A DNA stretch of 64,000 bases, taken from the NCBI GenBank assembly GCA_947501105.1, contig CANMUP010000003.1, positions 372,001 through 436,000 on the forward strand, read 5' to 3'. Source of the DNA: an uncultured Flaviramulus sp. Its GTDB lineage: Bacteria; Bacteroidota; Bacteroidia; Flavobacteriales; Flavobacteriaceae. Numbering within the stretch: the stretch's first letter is position 1; each line of letters begins with the position of its first letter. A program made the position numbers and the translations under genes. Of this stretch, positions 26,396 to 35,963 are shown in pieces. The notes below the pieces were generated by a model. That model had not been told where the DNA came from and ran no database searches. It worked only from the letters and a program-made list of their open reading frames with translations.

Positions 26396-26726
26396 GTTTA
26401 CATAGGGTTGATTAACCTTACTAATGTAAAAAAATTAAACGAAGAACAACAGAAATAACTTACTTAATTTTTAATAAAAAGAAGTTAAATTTTATTTATA
26501 TGAATAAAGTGCTATAAATCAAGCTGATAAAATTTTTTTTAATTGTAGAAGTGAAAATTTATATAAAGTAAGAATATATAACAGCTAAAGTACTAATTGA
26601 TAGTCAAAAATTAGGTAATAATTATAATTTTGTAGTGCATTTCATCGATTATTTTTGTATTTCATGGAATTTTCATATATGTTTGTAGTATAATACCCTA
26701 AATATAAATAGAAACTCACCTACGCT
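26396..26726. other. Divergent intergenic region between sulfatase and T9SS protein
   Basis: 331 bp of very AT-rich sequence without a credible gene. It must hold the start signals of the minus-strand sulfatase and the plus-strand 1735-residue protein. A good plus-strand promoter is listed separately. For the minus strand I could not find a clear TAnnTTTG box. Confidence 0.5.
26655..26685 (+). promoter_or_regulatory. Bacteroidota sigma-A type promoter for the 1735-residue T9SS gene
   Basis: TTG at 26655-26657 and TATGTTTG at 26678-26685 are 20 bp apart and fit the Bacteroidota consensus TTG-N17-23-TAnnTTTG. Transcription would start near 26691, about 35 bp before the ATG at 26727. Confidence 0.5.
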
Positions 26727-29700
26727 ATGAAAAAGACTCTATTTTTTAAACACTATGCCCTGATTATACTCTTACATTTTAGTGTAATAGTTTTTGCTCA
26801 AGATTTTAATATACAACAAATACAAGATGATGTTGGTAATTCTGGTAGTACAAATACTAGTTTTACAGCAGTATCAGCATTATCTAGCGCTTTTGCTCTA
26901 CCCTCAAATAATAGAAAAACACATGCTGGAAGGTCAGACTCTAATGATAATGCTTTGGAAGGTGATGATATGGCAGGCGCTCGTGTTTTAACAGGCACAG
27001 GAACACTTACTTATTATCGCGAATCTGGATCAAGAAGTGAAAACATGAGTTTTCAGACAAACATTTGGGAATATACAGGTGCTCCAGGTGGAGCTAATGA
27101 ATTCATAGTAAGAGGACGTTATGCTGTAGATGTTAATGCTGCAAACTTTACTAATGTAGATTTAACCAGTGCAGGTATAGTTAGCCCGAATAAATGTATT
27201 CCATTCATTACAGGGATTATGAATGATGATTCTGCCAATGGAGCCGATTCTGCAACTGGTATAGCTCATTTAGATAGTGCTACAAATTTAATTGTTAGAA
27301 GAGGAACTGATAACTCTGCAAATAACGTAAGGTTTTATATAACTCTTGTAGAATTCACAGGGTCTAATTGGACTGTACTGCATGGAAATGCTGCTGGTAC
27401 TACAGCTGCGACTGGGTCTATTACACTATATGATGGCTACGATGCTACAGGAACAGCAACTAATGTTAGTAACTGGAGTAACTCTATTATTTTTACTCAT
27501 TCTAAGGCAGAAACGGCAGCTTCAGGTGGTGTAAAAGAAAATATTAGTAGTCAATGGCCGATTATGTCTCCCGGGTCTGATAATCAAACTGTTGACTGGA
27601 CTTTCGATGCAGGCAGAGCTACAACTAATAACTCTAACAGGCATTTTATACATATACTTAATAATACGGATATTAATGTTACTCGTTTTACAGATACAAG
27701 TTCTGCCGATAATGAAACAACAATAGATATTACATCTGCAGGATTAACCAACTTAAATCAATCTATGGTTTTGGGTTCAATGATAACAGCAGGAACAGGT
27801 AATGGTTATGGACAAGGTTGGAGAAATTACTATTTAAATTCAATTACCCAAGCAGCCCATTGGTGTCATAGAAGTGGTAATGTTGGCGGTGTTTCTCATA
27901 ATATTCAAATAATTGATTTTTATACAGCACCAACACAAACAGAAGGACCAGGCGGTGTTACAGCAAACTTAGAATTATGGCTTAAAGCCAATGCAGGTGT
28001 TGAAGAAGCTGCAAGTGATAGTGCAGAAAATGCAGACCCTGTTTTAAACTGGTTAGATAATACTATAAATACAAATGATGCTACTCAAGTTACTGGTTTA
28101 AATCAACCAATATTTACAGAGAATGTTATTAATTTTAACCCTACGGTAGATTTTGATGGTACGAATCATGAAATGACAGCTAGTACCACATCAAATGGAA
28201 CCATAACTATTTTTGCTGTTGGAGAAGGAACATATGTTAGTGATACAAAAAATATTATAAACCTTAACAGTGGAGGCGTTGCATCTGTTGTTGTTGAGCA
28301 AACAGCTGCAACTTCTCTTCAAGGGCGTTACTATGATGGAACAGGGCCTTCTGGTATTGTAACAACAACTGTTGCTAATGGCACACCTTTTCTTGCTGAG
28401 TATAAGCATGTAGCTGGAGGTACTTCTGAATTATTTGATGCTGGAGTTTCTCAAGGAACAGCCTCTGCAAATGCAGACAATATGGTAAGCTCAATAACAA
28501 CATACATTGGCGGACATCCAAGTAATTCTCTTAAAAGATGGGATGGAGGTATTGCAGAAATGATTATATTTAATCAAGCTTTAACAACAGGTGAAAGAGA
28601 TCAGGTAGAATCATATTTGGCTATTAAATATGGAATTACGCTAGGTATAAATGGTACATCTCAAGATTATGTAGATTCTGATGGTACTGTAATTTGGGAT
28701 CAATCTGATAATATAGGATTCAATTATAATGTTACTGGAATAGGACAAGATGATAAATCAGAATTAAACCAAAAACAATCTAAAACAATTAATACAACTA
28801 ATGATATTACTATTGGAATTATAGATATCGCCACTAATAATGCTTTAAATACAAATACGTTTTTTGCAGATAAAACCTTTTTATTGTGGGGTAATGACAA
28901 CGGAGCTACAACAGCTACAACAGATATTACTAAAGACTTTAGTAATGGTATAGCTGGTTTAACAAGTAGTGTAAGTGTAACTCCTATTGTTAGAAAATGG
29001 AAAATGATGGTAAACGATTCTATTCCAACTATAAAACTTTCTATTCCAGAATCTATGGTTTCTTCAACTAACCCAGGTGGGGAAGAGTATGTTATGATTG
29101 TTGCTGATGATGCTTTATTTACAACTAATGTAACATCTGCGACAATGGAAGATGTAGGAACTGAATTAGAAGTTGATTTCTATTTTGAAGGAACAAAATA
29201 TATAACATTTGGTTCTACTCCAGAAGTTGCCATAGGATCTAGAGCTGTATCTTTTGATGGTACAGATACTTATCTTACAGCTGGTGATGTAAATGATTTA
29301 GCTAATATGGATTTTACAATAAGCGCATGGATAAAACGTGATGTTGGTCATGATAAATTTGATGTTATTTCAAAAAGAAATTATTATAATGAAAATTTAC
29401 CTTCAGAACCTGGACCAGATGATGATGGAAAATACACACACGGCTATTCGTTTAGAGTAAATAAGGATGGTAAATTTAGAATGGTATGGAGAGATCCTTC
29501 AGACACATCTAACAATACTATGCAAACATCTGCTGCCATTCCAGAAAATGAATGGCACCATATATGTGCTACTTTTAACTCAGCGACTAATATGACTCGC
29601 TTATATATTGATGGCTATGAGGAAGATAGTGATGACACATTGGATGCTATTAATGTACCATCTGATGAACATTTTATGATTGGAGCTACACATTATATAA

Positions 29701-31934
29701 AAAGGCAACAAAGGCATAGTGGTAGTGTAGATGAAGTACGTGTTTGGAACGTAACGCTTTCAGAAGACCAAATTCGGTACATCATGAATCAGGAAATTAT
29801 AAATAATTCAAATTTTGCTGATGGCGTAATTTTACCAACATCAATTGCCAAAAATGAAATAGCTCCAATTCCATGGGCTAACCTCATTGCCTATTACCCA
29901 ATGAATACATTAGTTTTTGGTAGTGTTAAAGATGAATCTAATAGTGGTAATGATGCTTCTATGATAAACTACGATAACTTAGATGAGCAGACTGCTCCTT
30001 TGCCATACAAAACAACACAAAATGGTGATTGGGATACTGCATCTACTTGGGCAAATGGCGACGTACAATATCTACCAGGAGTAGACTCTTACTTAGACGT
30101 CTTAGAAACTATAGATTATAATATTGTTCAAATAGATCATAATGTGACTATGGATAACTCAAATACAACACTTATTCCAGCTTCTAAAAATGGTAATAGA
30201 ACTGTGTTAGGTTTAGTTGTTAATGGTAGTGGTGATTTGCAAATTGATGGTGTTACAGCTTCTAATACAGGTTACGGATTAACAGTAACCCATTATTTAA
30301 AGCTTGATGGCACTATAGATTTAGAAGGCGAATCTCAACTTATACAAACAGATGGTAGTGATTTAGATGCCACCAGTTCTGGAACCCTAGAAAGAGATCA
30401 ACAAGGAAACTCAAACACCTATTTGTACAACTATTGGTGTTCACCAGTTGGTGTTAGCAATGCTACAACAAACAACAATAGTTATACCTTACCAGATGTA
30501 TTTACCAATGTAGCCTTTTTAACCTCAGGTCTTAACGGGACAACAGCTCCTGCAAATGCAGATTATTGGATTTGGAAATATGCTAATTTAACAGGAGACC
30601 AATACTCACTATGGCAACATGTTAGAAGTACAGGATCTTTAAATACTGGTGAAGGTTTTACTATGAAAGGACCTGGTACAGTAACACCAGATCAAAACTA
30701 CATATTACAAGGAAAACCAAATAATGGAGATTTCACATTAACATTAGGTGCTGGAAATGAATATTTAGTTGGAAATCCATATCCATCTGCTATGGATGCC
30801 GATGAGTTTATTAGAGATAACATAAGTGCTACAGATGGTGGTAAAGCGGGTAACCTAACAAACGTTATTAATGGTGCTTTATATTTCTGGGATCATTTTG
30901 CGAATAATTCTCATTTCTTAACAGAATACGAAGGAGGCTATGCTATTTATACATTAATGGGAGGCTCTGTTGCTATTTCTAATGATACAAGAATTAATGC
31001 TTCTGGACAAGTAGGAACCATGACACCTCAACAGTACATTCCTGTTGGTCAAGGCTTCTTTGTATCATCAATAGCTGATGCTTCTTTAGTTGGCGACCCT
31101 AACGATCCTGGTATTACTCTAGCGGTAGTAGGAGGTAATGTTCAGTTTAAAAATAGCCAACGTGCTTTTATAAAAGAAAGTGTTTCCGAATCATTATTCC
31201 ATAAAAATGGATCTAAAACTAAATCTAGTGCTAAGACTCAAAATATTGATACAAGGCAAAAAATTAGATTAATGTACGATTCACCAGAGGGATACCATCG
31301 TCAATTACTTGTTGGTGTAGATTCTAACGCTTCAAATAATTTTGACTTAGGTTATGATGCCCTTCTAGCCGAAAGCAATAAAGAAGATATGTACTGGCAA
31401 TTTAATAGTGCTAAACTTATTATTCAAGCCGTTAATAATTTTAATGATGATCAAATACTTCCTTTAGGCATTAAAACCAATAAGGAAGGATTAGCGACCA
31501 TAAAAATTGATGCTTTAGAAAATATAGACTCAAACACTAACATTTATGTTCATGATAAGGAATTAGATCTTTACCATGACTTAAAAGATGGCAATTACGA
31601 AGTTTATTTAGCAGTTGGCGAGTATTCAGATCGTTTTGCAATTACGTTCTCTGATCCATCAAAGAGTTCTTTAGGAACAGATGATTTTGAAAATGCGAAG
31701 CTTGAAGTTTATTTTTCAAATGAAAAAGAAAGCTTTATTGTACATAACCCAGATTTAAAATATATAGAATCTGTAAGCATATATAATATTTTAGGGCAAT
31801 CTATTTATGAATTCAATAGCAAGTCTCACGAAAATTATATTGAGCATAAAACAAAAAGTATTACAGCTGGAGTTTATATTGTAAAAATGAAAACAAACGA
31901 TGCCATACTTTCAAAAAAGATATTAATAAAATAG
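26727..31934 (+). CDS. Large multidomain T9SS-exported surface protein with LamG-like domains
   Basis: A 1735-residue secreted protein. Signal peptide about 1-24 (ends VFAQ). An N-terminal region (25-405) of unknown fold; a first LamG/ConA-like domain (ANLELWLKANAG at 413 to ESYLAIKYGITLG at about 640); a beta-rich region common next to it in flavobacterial surface proteins (IGQDDKSELNQKQSK, about 670-840); a second LamG (AVSFDGTDTYL at 839 to VRVWNVTLSEDQI at about 1007); a long beta-rich part; and a Por-type sorting domain from about 1645 (SVSIYNILGQSIYEF). No catalytic motif is recognised. It is divergent from the sulfatases, so a role as a glycan-binding or adhesin-like partner is inference. 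Confidence 0.88.
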   Translation: MKKTLFFKHYALIILLHFSVIVFAQDFNIQQIQDDVGNSGSTNTSFTAVSALSSAFALPSNNRKTHAGRSDSNDNALEGDDMAGARVLTGTGTLTYYRESGSRSENMSFQTNIWEYTGAPGGANEFIVRGRYAVDVNAANFTNVDLTSAGIVSPNKCIPFITGIMNDDSANGADSATGIAHLDSATNLIVRRGTDNSANNVRFYITLVEFTGSNWTVLHGNAAGTTAATGSITLYDGYDATGTATNVSNWSNSIIFTHSKAETAASGGVKENISSQWPIMSPGSDNQTVDWTFDAGRATTNNSNRHFIHILNNTDINVTRFTDTSSADNETTIDITSAGLTNLNQSMVLGSMITAGTGNGYGQGWRNYYLNSITQAAHWCHRSGNVGGVSHNIQIIDFYTAPTQTEGPGGVTANLELWLKANAGVEEAASDSAENADPVLNWLDNTINTNDATQVTGLNQPIFTENVINFNPTVDFDGTNHEMTASTTSNGTITIFAVGEGTYVSDTKNIINLNSGGVASVVVEQTAATSLQGRYYDGTGPSGIVTTTVANGTPFLAEYKHVAGGTSELFDAGVSQGTASANADNMVSSITTYIGGHPSNSLKRWDGGIAEMIIFNQALTTGERDQVESYLAIKYGITLGINGTSQDYVDSDGTVIWDQSDNIGFNYNVTGIGQDDKSELNQKQSKTINTTNDITIGIIDIATNNALNTNTFFADKTFLLWGNDNGATTATTDITKDFSNGIAGLTSSVSVTPIVRKWKMMVNDSIPTIKLSIPESMVSSTNPGGEEYVMIVADDALFTTNVTSATMEDVGTELEVDFYFEGTKYITFGSTPEVAIGSRAVSFDGTDTYLTAGDVNDLANMDFTISAWIKRDVGHDKFDVISKRNYYNENLPSEPGPDDDGKYTHGYSFRVNKDGKFRMVWRDPSDTSNNTMQTSAAIPENEWHHICATFNSATNMTRLYIDGYEEDSDDTLDAINVPSDEHFMIGATHYIKRQQRHSGSVDEVRVWNVTLSEDQIRYIMNQEIINNSNFADGVILPTSIAKNEIAPIPWANLIAYYPMNTLVFGSVKDESNSGNDASMINYDNLDEQTAPLPYKTTQNGDWDTASTWANGDVQYLPGVDSYLDVLETIDYNIVQIDHNVTMDNSNTTLIPASKNGNRTVLGLVVNGSGDLQIDGVTASNTGYGLTVTHYLKLDGTIDLEGESQLIQTDGSDLDATSSGTLERDQQGNSNTYLYNYWCSPVGVSNATTNNNSYTLPDVFTNVAFLTSGLNGTTAPANADYWIWKYANLTGDQYSLWQHVRSTGSLNTGEGFTMKGPGTVTPDQNYILQGKPNNGDFTLTLGAGNEYLVGNPYPSAMDADEFIRDNISATDGGKAGNLTNVINGALYFWDHFANNSHFLTEYEGGYAIYTLMGGSVAISNDTRINASGQVGTMTPQQYIPVGQGFFVSSIADASLVGDPNDPGITLAVVGGNVQFKNSQRAFIKESVSESLFHKNGSKTKSSAKTQNIDTRQKIRLMYDSPEGYHRQLLVGVDSNASNNFDLGYDALLAESNKEDMYWQFNSAKLIIQAVNNFNDDQILPLGIKTNKEGLATIKIDALENIDSNTNIYVHDKELDLYHDLKDGNYEVYLAVGEYSDRFAITFSDPSKSSLGTDDFENAKLEVYFSNEKESFIVHNPDLKYIESVSIYNILGQSIYEFNSKSHENYIEHKTKSITAGVYIVKMKTNDAILSKKILIK

Positions 31935-31982
31935 TTGAAGTGTAGACCCCAAATCTATTTTTTACTTAACTATGCTTTGTTT

Positions 31983-32014
31983 GAGTCCTAAATTAATTTT
32001 TAGGACTCTTTTTA
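31983..32014 (+). terminator. Rho-independent terminator after the T9SS surface protein
   Basis: GAGTCCTAAA and TTTAGGACTC pair perfectly around TTAATT, followed by TTTTTATT. It lies 49 bp after the stop codon at 31934. Confidence 0.85.
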
Positions 32015-32117
32015 TTAATAATTGCGTTAACTCATTCAAAAGTACTTTTCCCTCATTATGGGTTTTTTAATATGTAGTTCGGTTATAGTTTTATACTAAA
32101 CTTAAAAATCAACTATT

Positions 32118-35100
32118 ATGAAAGCTGCATTCTACAAATTCATTTTTTTTATTTTTCCACTTACTGTATTTTCTCAAAATATGCCCTCAATAAAAGTTGG
32201 CAATGATAAGCTAGGAATTACATCTTTAAATATAAAAGTAGAAGTTGTTGGCAATATTGCTACTACGACTTATGATATGCTTTTTTACAATCCAACAAAA
32301 GAAATTTTGGAAGGAGAATTGGCTTTTCCATTGGGTGAAGGGCAACGTGTTTCTAGATTAGCTTTGGAAGTAAGTGGAAAACTTAGAGAAGCTGTAGTTG
32401 TAGAGAAAGAACAGGGGCGTGTTGCTTTTGAGGCTGTGGTAAGAAGAGGTGTAGACCCCGTTTTATTAGAAAAAGGAACGGGTAATAATTACAAAGCTAG
32501 AATTTACCCTATTCCAGCTCGAGGTTATAAAAGAGTTGTTTTGGCACACGAACAAGAATTAATTTTTAGCGAAGAAGCTCATTATTTTCATTTGCCATTA
32601 GGGTTTAAAAAGAATTTGGATCATTTTATTTTAGAAATGAATGTGTTCGATCAAAAACTAAAACCTTCATTAGAGGAAGGGAGTATTGAAAATTTTCAAT
32701 TTAAAGAGTACCACAATAATTATTACGCTAAAGTTGAAAAGAAAAATTATACACCAAAAGAATCATTAATAATAAAAATTCCACAACATTATAATAGCAA
32801 GAAAACTATTGTTTTTGATGATTACTTTTACCTCTATAAAACTTTGAAAAAGGAAAGAAAACTCAAAGAAAAGCCTAATGTGATTACAATTTATTGGGAT
32901 GCATCTTTCTCAATGAAATCAAGAGATTTAGAAAAAGAACTTGCCTTTATAGATGATTATATCAAACATTTTAAAAATGTAAAAATTGAATTAGTAAAAT
33001 TCAGTAATCAAATACTTTCTACTAAAAATTATAAAATATCAAATGGAAAATGGGACAATCTTAAAGAATCACTAATTAATACTATTTATGATGGAGGAAC
33101 ATCTTATGCAAGTCTGTTTTTAAACAATACATCTGATGAGATTTTAATGTTCTCAGATGGAATGAAAAACTTAAGTGATTTAGCTGTAAATACAGCTCAA
33201 CCAATTTATGTTATAAATAGCATTATAAAAGCAAATCATAGTGAATTAAATAATATTTGTGAAGCAACAAATGGGAAGTATATCAATTTAAAAAACGCAT
33301 CTATTAAAGAATCAGTTGATAAAATCTTGTTTCAACCTTTTAAATTTTTAGGATATGAATCTTCAAATAAAGACATGGAAGTTTATCCAAATAAGCCAAT
33401 GACGGTTTCAAAAGATTTTTCGTTTTCTGGTAAAAAATTTAAACAGAATGATTCTGTGATTTTGTTATTTGGTTATGGTAATAGTATTACCCAAAAGGAT
33501 ACTTTAGTAATAAAATCAGACGTTACAAATAATCTAGTAAAACGCATTTGGGCTCAAAAAAAATTAAATGTGCTTCAACAAGAAAACGAAGTAAATAAGC
33601 AGGCCATTGTAAAGCATAGTATGTCTTATAATTTAGTAAGCAACCATACATCTTTAATTGTTTTAGAAACGGTATGGGATTATGTAAGATATAAGATAGT
33701 TCCACCAGAAGAATTGCTAGAAGAGTATAATAGAATTCTAAATAGAAATAATGGTAAAAAGGTAGTTACAGTTCAAAAAAATGATGAACCTCAGCAAGAA
33801 GAAAGACAAAACAACCAAACTTCAAATTCTGGAAACATATCTGGAACAATTTCAGACAGTTCTGGACTGCCATTACCTGGAGTAAATGTAGTAGTAAAAG
33901 GAACTACAGTTGGAACCCAAACCGATTTTGATGGTAATTACTCAATAAACGCCTCAATAGGAGCAGACCTTGTATTTAGCTATATTGGTTATAAAACCCT
34001 CGAAACTACTATAGGGAATTCTTCAGTTATTAGTATTTCTATGGAAGAAGATTCAGCTCAATTAGATGAAGTTGTCGTTACAGCTATGGGGGTTAAAAGG
34101 GAGAGGAGAGCCTTAGGTTATTCGGTAACAGAAGTTAAAAGCGAAGAAGTAAGTAAAGGTTATACAGGTAGTATTGCTAATGCTTTAGCTGGAAGAATAG
34201 CGGGTGTTAATGTTACATCTAGTAATGGAAGCTTTGGATCAAGCCCTAATATTGTTATAAGAGGTGTTTCATCTTTTAATGGAAACAACCAGCCTTTGTA
34301 TGTTATTGATGGCGTACCTGTAAGTGGTAATGTAGATGATTTAATAGATGTTAATAGTATTGAAAGTATATCGGTTATTAAAGGAGCTTCTGGGGCTGCA
34401 CTATATGGCAGTAGAGCAGCAAATGGGGTTATTGTTATTACCAGTAAATTCAATCAAAATACACGAAGCAGAGCGCGTAGTTTTAGCAATAATAATACAA
34501 GAGCAAAAAATAATAAGTATATAGGAAGGTTAAAAGTAAAGACAAAAACATTAAAGGCATCATATATTGTGGAACTAAACAATTCTAAATCTTTAGAAGA
34601 GGCATATAAGATGTATTTGTCTCAAAGAGAAAAGCATGAGCATGTACCAGCTTATTATATAGATGTATATGATTATTTTAAAAAATGGAATAATAAAGAA
34701 ATTGAATTAAGAATATTAACCAATATCGCTGAATTAGATTTTGATAATTATGAATTATTAAGAGTTTTAGGATATAAATTAGAAGAAGCAAATAATTATG
34801 GTTTAGCAGCTTATATATATAATCAAGTATTAAAATTACGTCCAGAAGATTCTCAATCTTATAGAGATTTAGCTTTAGTATATCAAGAAATAGGTTTAGT
34901 ACAAGAATCATTTAATTTACTAAACAGTATCGTTAACGGAAATATTTATCAAAATAACAACCGAAGAAAATTTGCTGGAGTACAGCATATTTCTAGAAAT
35001 GAAATTAACAAGTTGCTTCAAAATAACCGAGAAATAAAAAAGGGAGATTTTGAGAATGTAAGTGAAGTTAATTCATCATATGATATTAGGATTGTTATAG

Positions 35101-35441
35101 ATTGGAATCACAATGATACAGATATTGATTTGCATATTATTGACCCTAATTTAGAAGAGTGTTTTTATAGCCATTCAAAAACTAAAATAGGAGGTGAGAT
35201 CTCTCAGGATATGACGCAAGGTTTTGGTCCAGAGGAATTTACCTTAAAACACGCAAAAGAAGGAGTTTATTTTGTAAAGGTGAATTATTTTGGTGATAGA
35301 TATCAAAAAATAGAAAACCCAACTTTCATGAAAGTAACTATGTTTAAAAACTTTGGAAAATCAAACGAAACAAAAGAGATAAAAATTATAAGATTGACTA
35401 AAACAAAGGACAAGCAAATTGTTGCAAAAATAGAAGTTTAG
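32118..35441 (+). CDS. Exported VIT-VWA-CarboxypepD_reg-TonB plug-TPR-DUF2135-like chimera
   Basis: An 1107-residue exported protein with an odd domain order. Signal peptide about 1-19; a VIT-like domain (about 20-150); a VWA domain with MIDAS Asp-x-Ser-x-Ser in YWDASFSMKS (about 259-268); a CarboxypepD_reg-like domain (GTISDSSGLPLPGVNVVVKG, about 574-645); a SusC/RagA-type TonB plug (DEVVVTAMGVKRERRALGY to YGSRAANGVIVITS, about 650-780); TPR-like helices (about 840-960); and a C-terminal DUF2135-like beta domain (WNHNDTDIDLHIIDP, about 995-1107). No beta-barrel follows the plug, so it is not a receptor. The frame is unbroken. A scaffold or adhesion role is inference. Confidence 0.85.
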   Translation: MKAAFYKFIFFIFPLTVFSQNMPSIKVGNDKLGITSLNIKVEVVGNIATTTYDMLFYNPTKEILEGELAFPLGEGQRVSRLALEVSGKLREAVVVEKEQGRVAFEAVVRRGVDPVLLEKGTGNNYKARIYPIPARGYKRVVLAHEQELIFSEEAHYFHLPLGFKKNLDHFILEMNVFDQKLKPSLEEGSIENFQFKEYHNNYYAKVEKKNYTPKESLIIKIPQHYNSKKTIVFDDYFYLYKTLKKERKLKEKPNVITIYWDASFSMKSRDLEKELAFIDDYIKHFKNVKIELVKFSNQILSTKNYKISNGKWDNLKESLINTIYDGGTSYASLFLNNTSDEILMFSDGMKNLSDLAVNTAQPIYVINSIIKANHSELNNICEATNGKYINLKNASIKESVDKILFQPFKFLGYESSNKDMEVYPNKPMTVSKDFSFSGKKFKQNDSVILLFGYGNSITQKDTLVIKSDVTNNLVKRIWAQKKLNVLQQENEVNKQAIVKHSMSYNLVSNHTSLIVLETVWDYVRYKIVPPEELLEEYNRILNRNNGKKVVTVQKNDEPQQEERQNNQTSNSGNISGTISDSSGLPLPGVNVVVKGTTVGTQTDFDGNYSINASIGADLVFSYIGYKTLETTIGNSSVISISMEEDSAQLDEVVVTAMGVKRERRALGYSVTEVKSEEVSKGYTGSIANALAGRIAGVNVTSSNGSFGSSPNIVIRGVSSFNGNNQPLYVIDGVPVSGNVDDLIDVNSIESISVIKGASGAALYGSRAANGVIVITSKFNQNTRSRARSFSNNNTRAKNNKYIGRLKVKTKTLKASYIVELNNSKSLEEAYKMYLSQREKHEHVPAYYIDVYDYFKKWNNKEIELRILTNIAELDFDNYELLRVLGYKLEEANNYGLAAYIYNQVLKLRPEDSQSYRDLALVYQEIGLVQESFNLLNSIVNGNIYQNNNRRKFAGVQHISRNEINKLLQNNREIKKGDFENVSEVNSSYDIRIVIDWNHNDTDIDLHIIDPNLEECFYSHSKTKIGGEISQDMTQGFGPEEFTLKHAKEGVYFVKVNYFGDRYQKIENPTFMKVTMFKNFGKSNETKEIKIIRLTKTKDKQIVAKIEV

Positions 35442-35445
35442 TTTA

Positions 35446-35485
35446 AATAAAGAAGAGCAACTTTTTTGAGTTGCTCTTCTTTATT
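35446..35485. terminator. Bidirectional terminator between convergent genes
   Basis: Seventeen-base arms AATAAAGAAGAGCAACT and AGTTGCTCTTCTTTATT pair perfectly around TTTTTG. Runs of A and T on both sides let it end transcripts from both the chimera gene (plus) and the DoxX gene (minus), whose stop codon it touches. Confidence 0.85.
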
Positions 35486-35906
35486 ATTTCTGCATCTTAA
35501 AATAATAATCTAAAGAATGCTTGCCTGAACCATAAAACAGAAAAAATAAACAAACTAGAAAAGTAACTAAAGCTAATGTTAAATTTGCAGAATTCATTTC
35601 TCCAACAAAATTAATGATTATTGCACCAACAAGGATTGGTAATTGAGCTATAATTGTCCATCTAGTAAGTAATCCAAAAGAAATTAAAATACCTCCTAAA
35701 AAATGAGCAGGAGCAACATAATGAACAGCTAACATGCCACCCGCCAAATTTTGTATTGGTTTAAATAATTCCATTAGCATAATACTATCAGACATAAAAT
35801 TAATGCCTTTAATAAATAAAAAGACACCTAAAGCAACGCGCAATAAATCAAGTGGTAAATACGTATGTGCGTTTGCCCATTTGTTGAGTGATTTAATTGT
35901 TCCCAT
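35484..35906 (-). CDS. DoxX family membrane protein
   Basis: A 140-residue protein with four membrane helices. DLLRVALGVFLFIKGINFM near the start and HFLGGILISFGLLTRW in the middle are characteristic of the DoxX family, first named after a thiosulfate:quinone oxidoreductase subunit but mostly of unknown role in bacteria. The 60-bp gap to the carboxylase gene upstream on the same strand may place both in one transcript. A shared bidirectional terminator follows. Confidence 0.85.
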   Translation of the reverse strand: MGTIKSLNKWANAHTYLPLDLLRVALGVFLFIKGINFMSDSIMLMELFKPIQNLAGGMLAVHYVAPAHFLGGILISFGLLTRWTIIAQLPILVGAIIINFVGEMNSANLTLALVTFLVCLFFLFYGSGKHSLDYYFKMQK

Positions 35907-35963
35907 GATTAAATATGTTGATATTCAATCAGTAAGATACAAAATTTTAACTGGAATTTAAAG

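Noticed and set aside
32118-35441. The chimera as a complete TonB-dependent receptor
   Set aside because: The plug is followed by TPR-like helices and a DUF2135-like domain, with no room for or sign of a 22-strand barrel.
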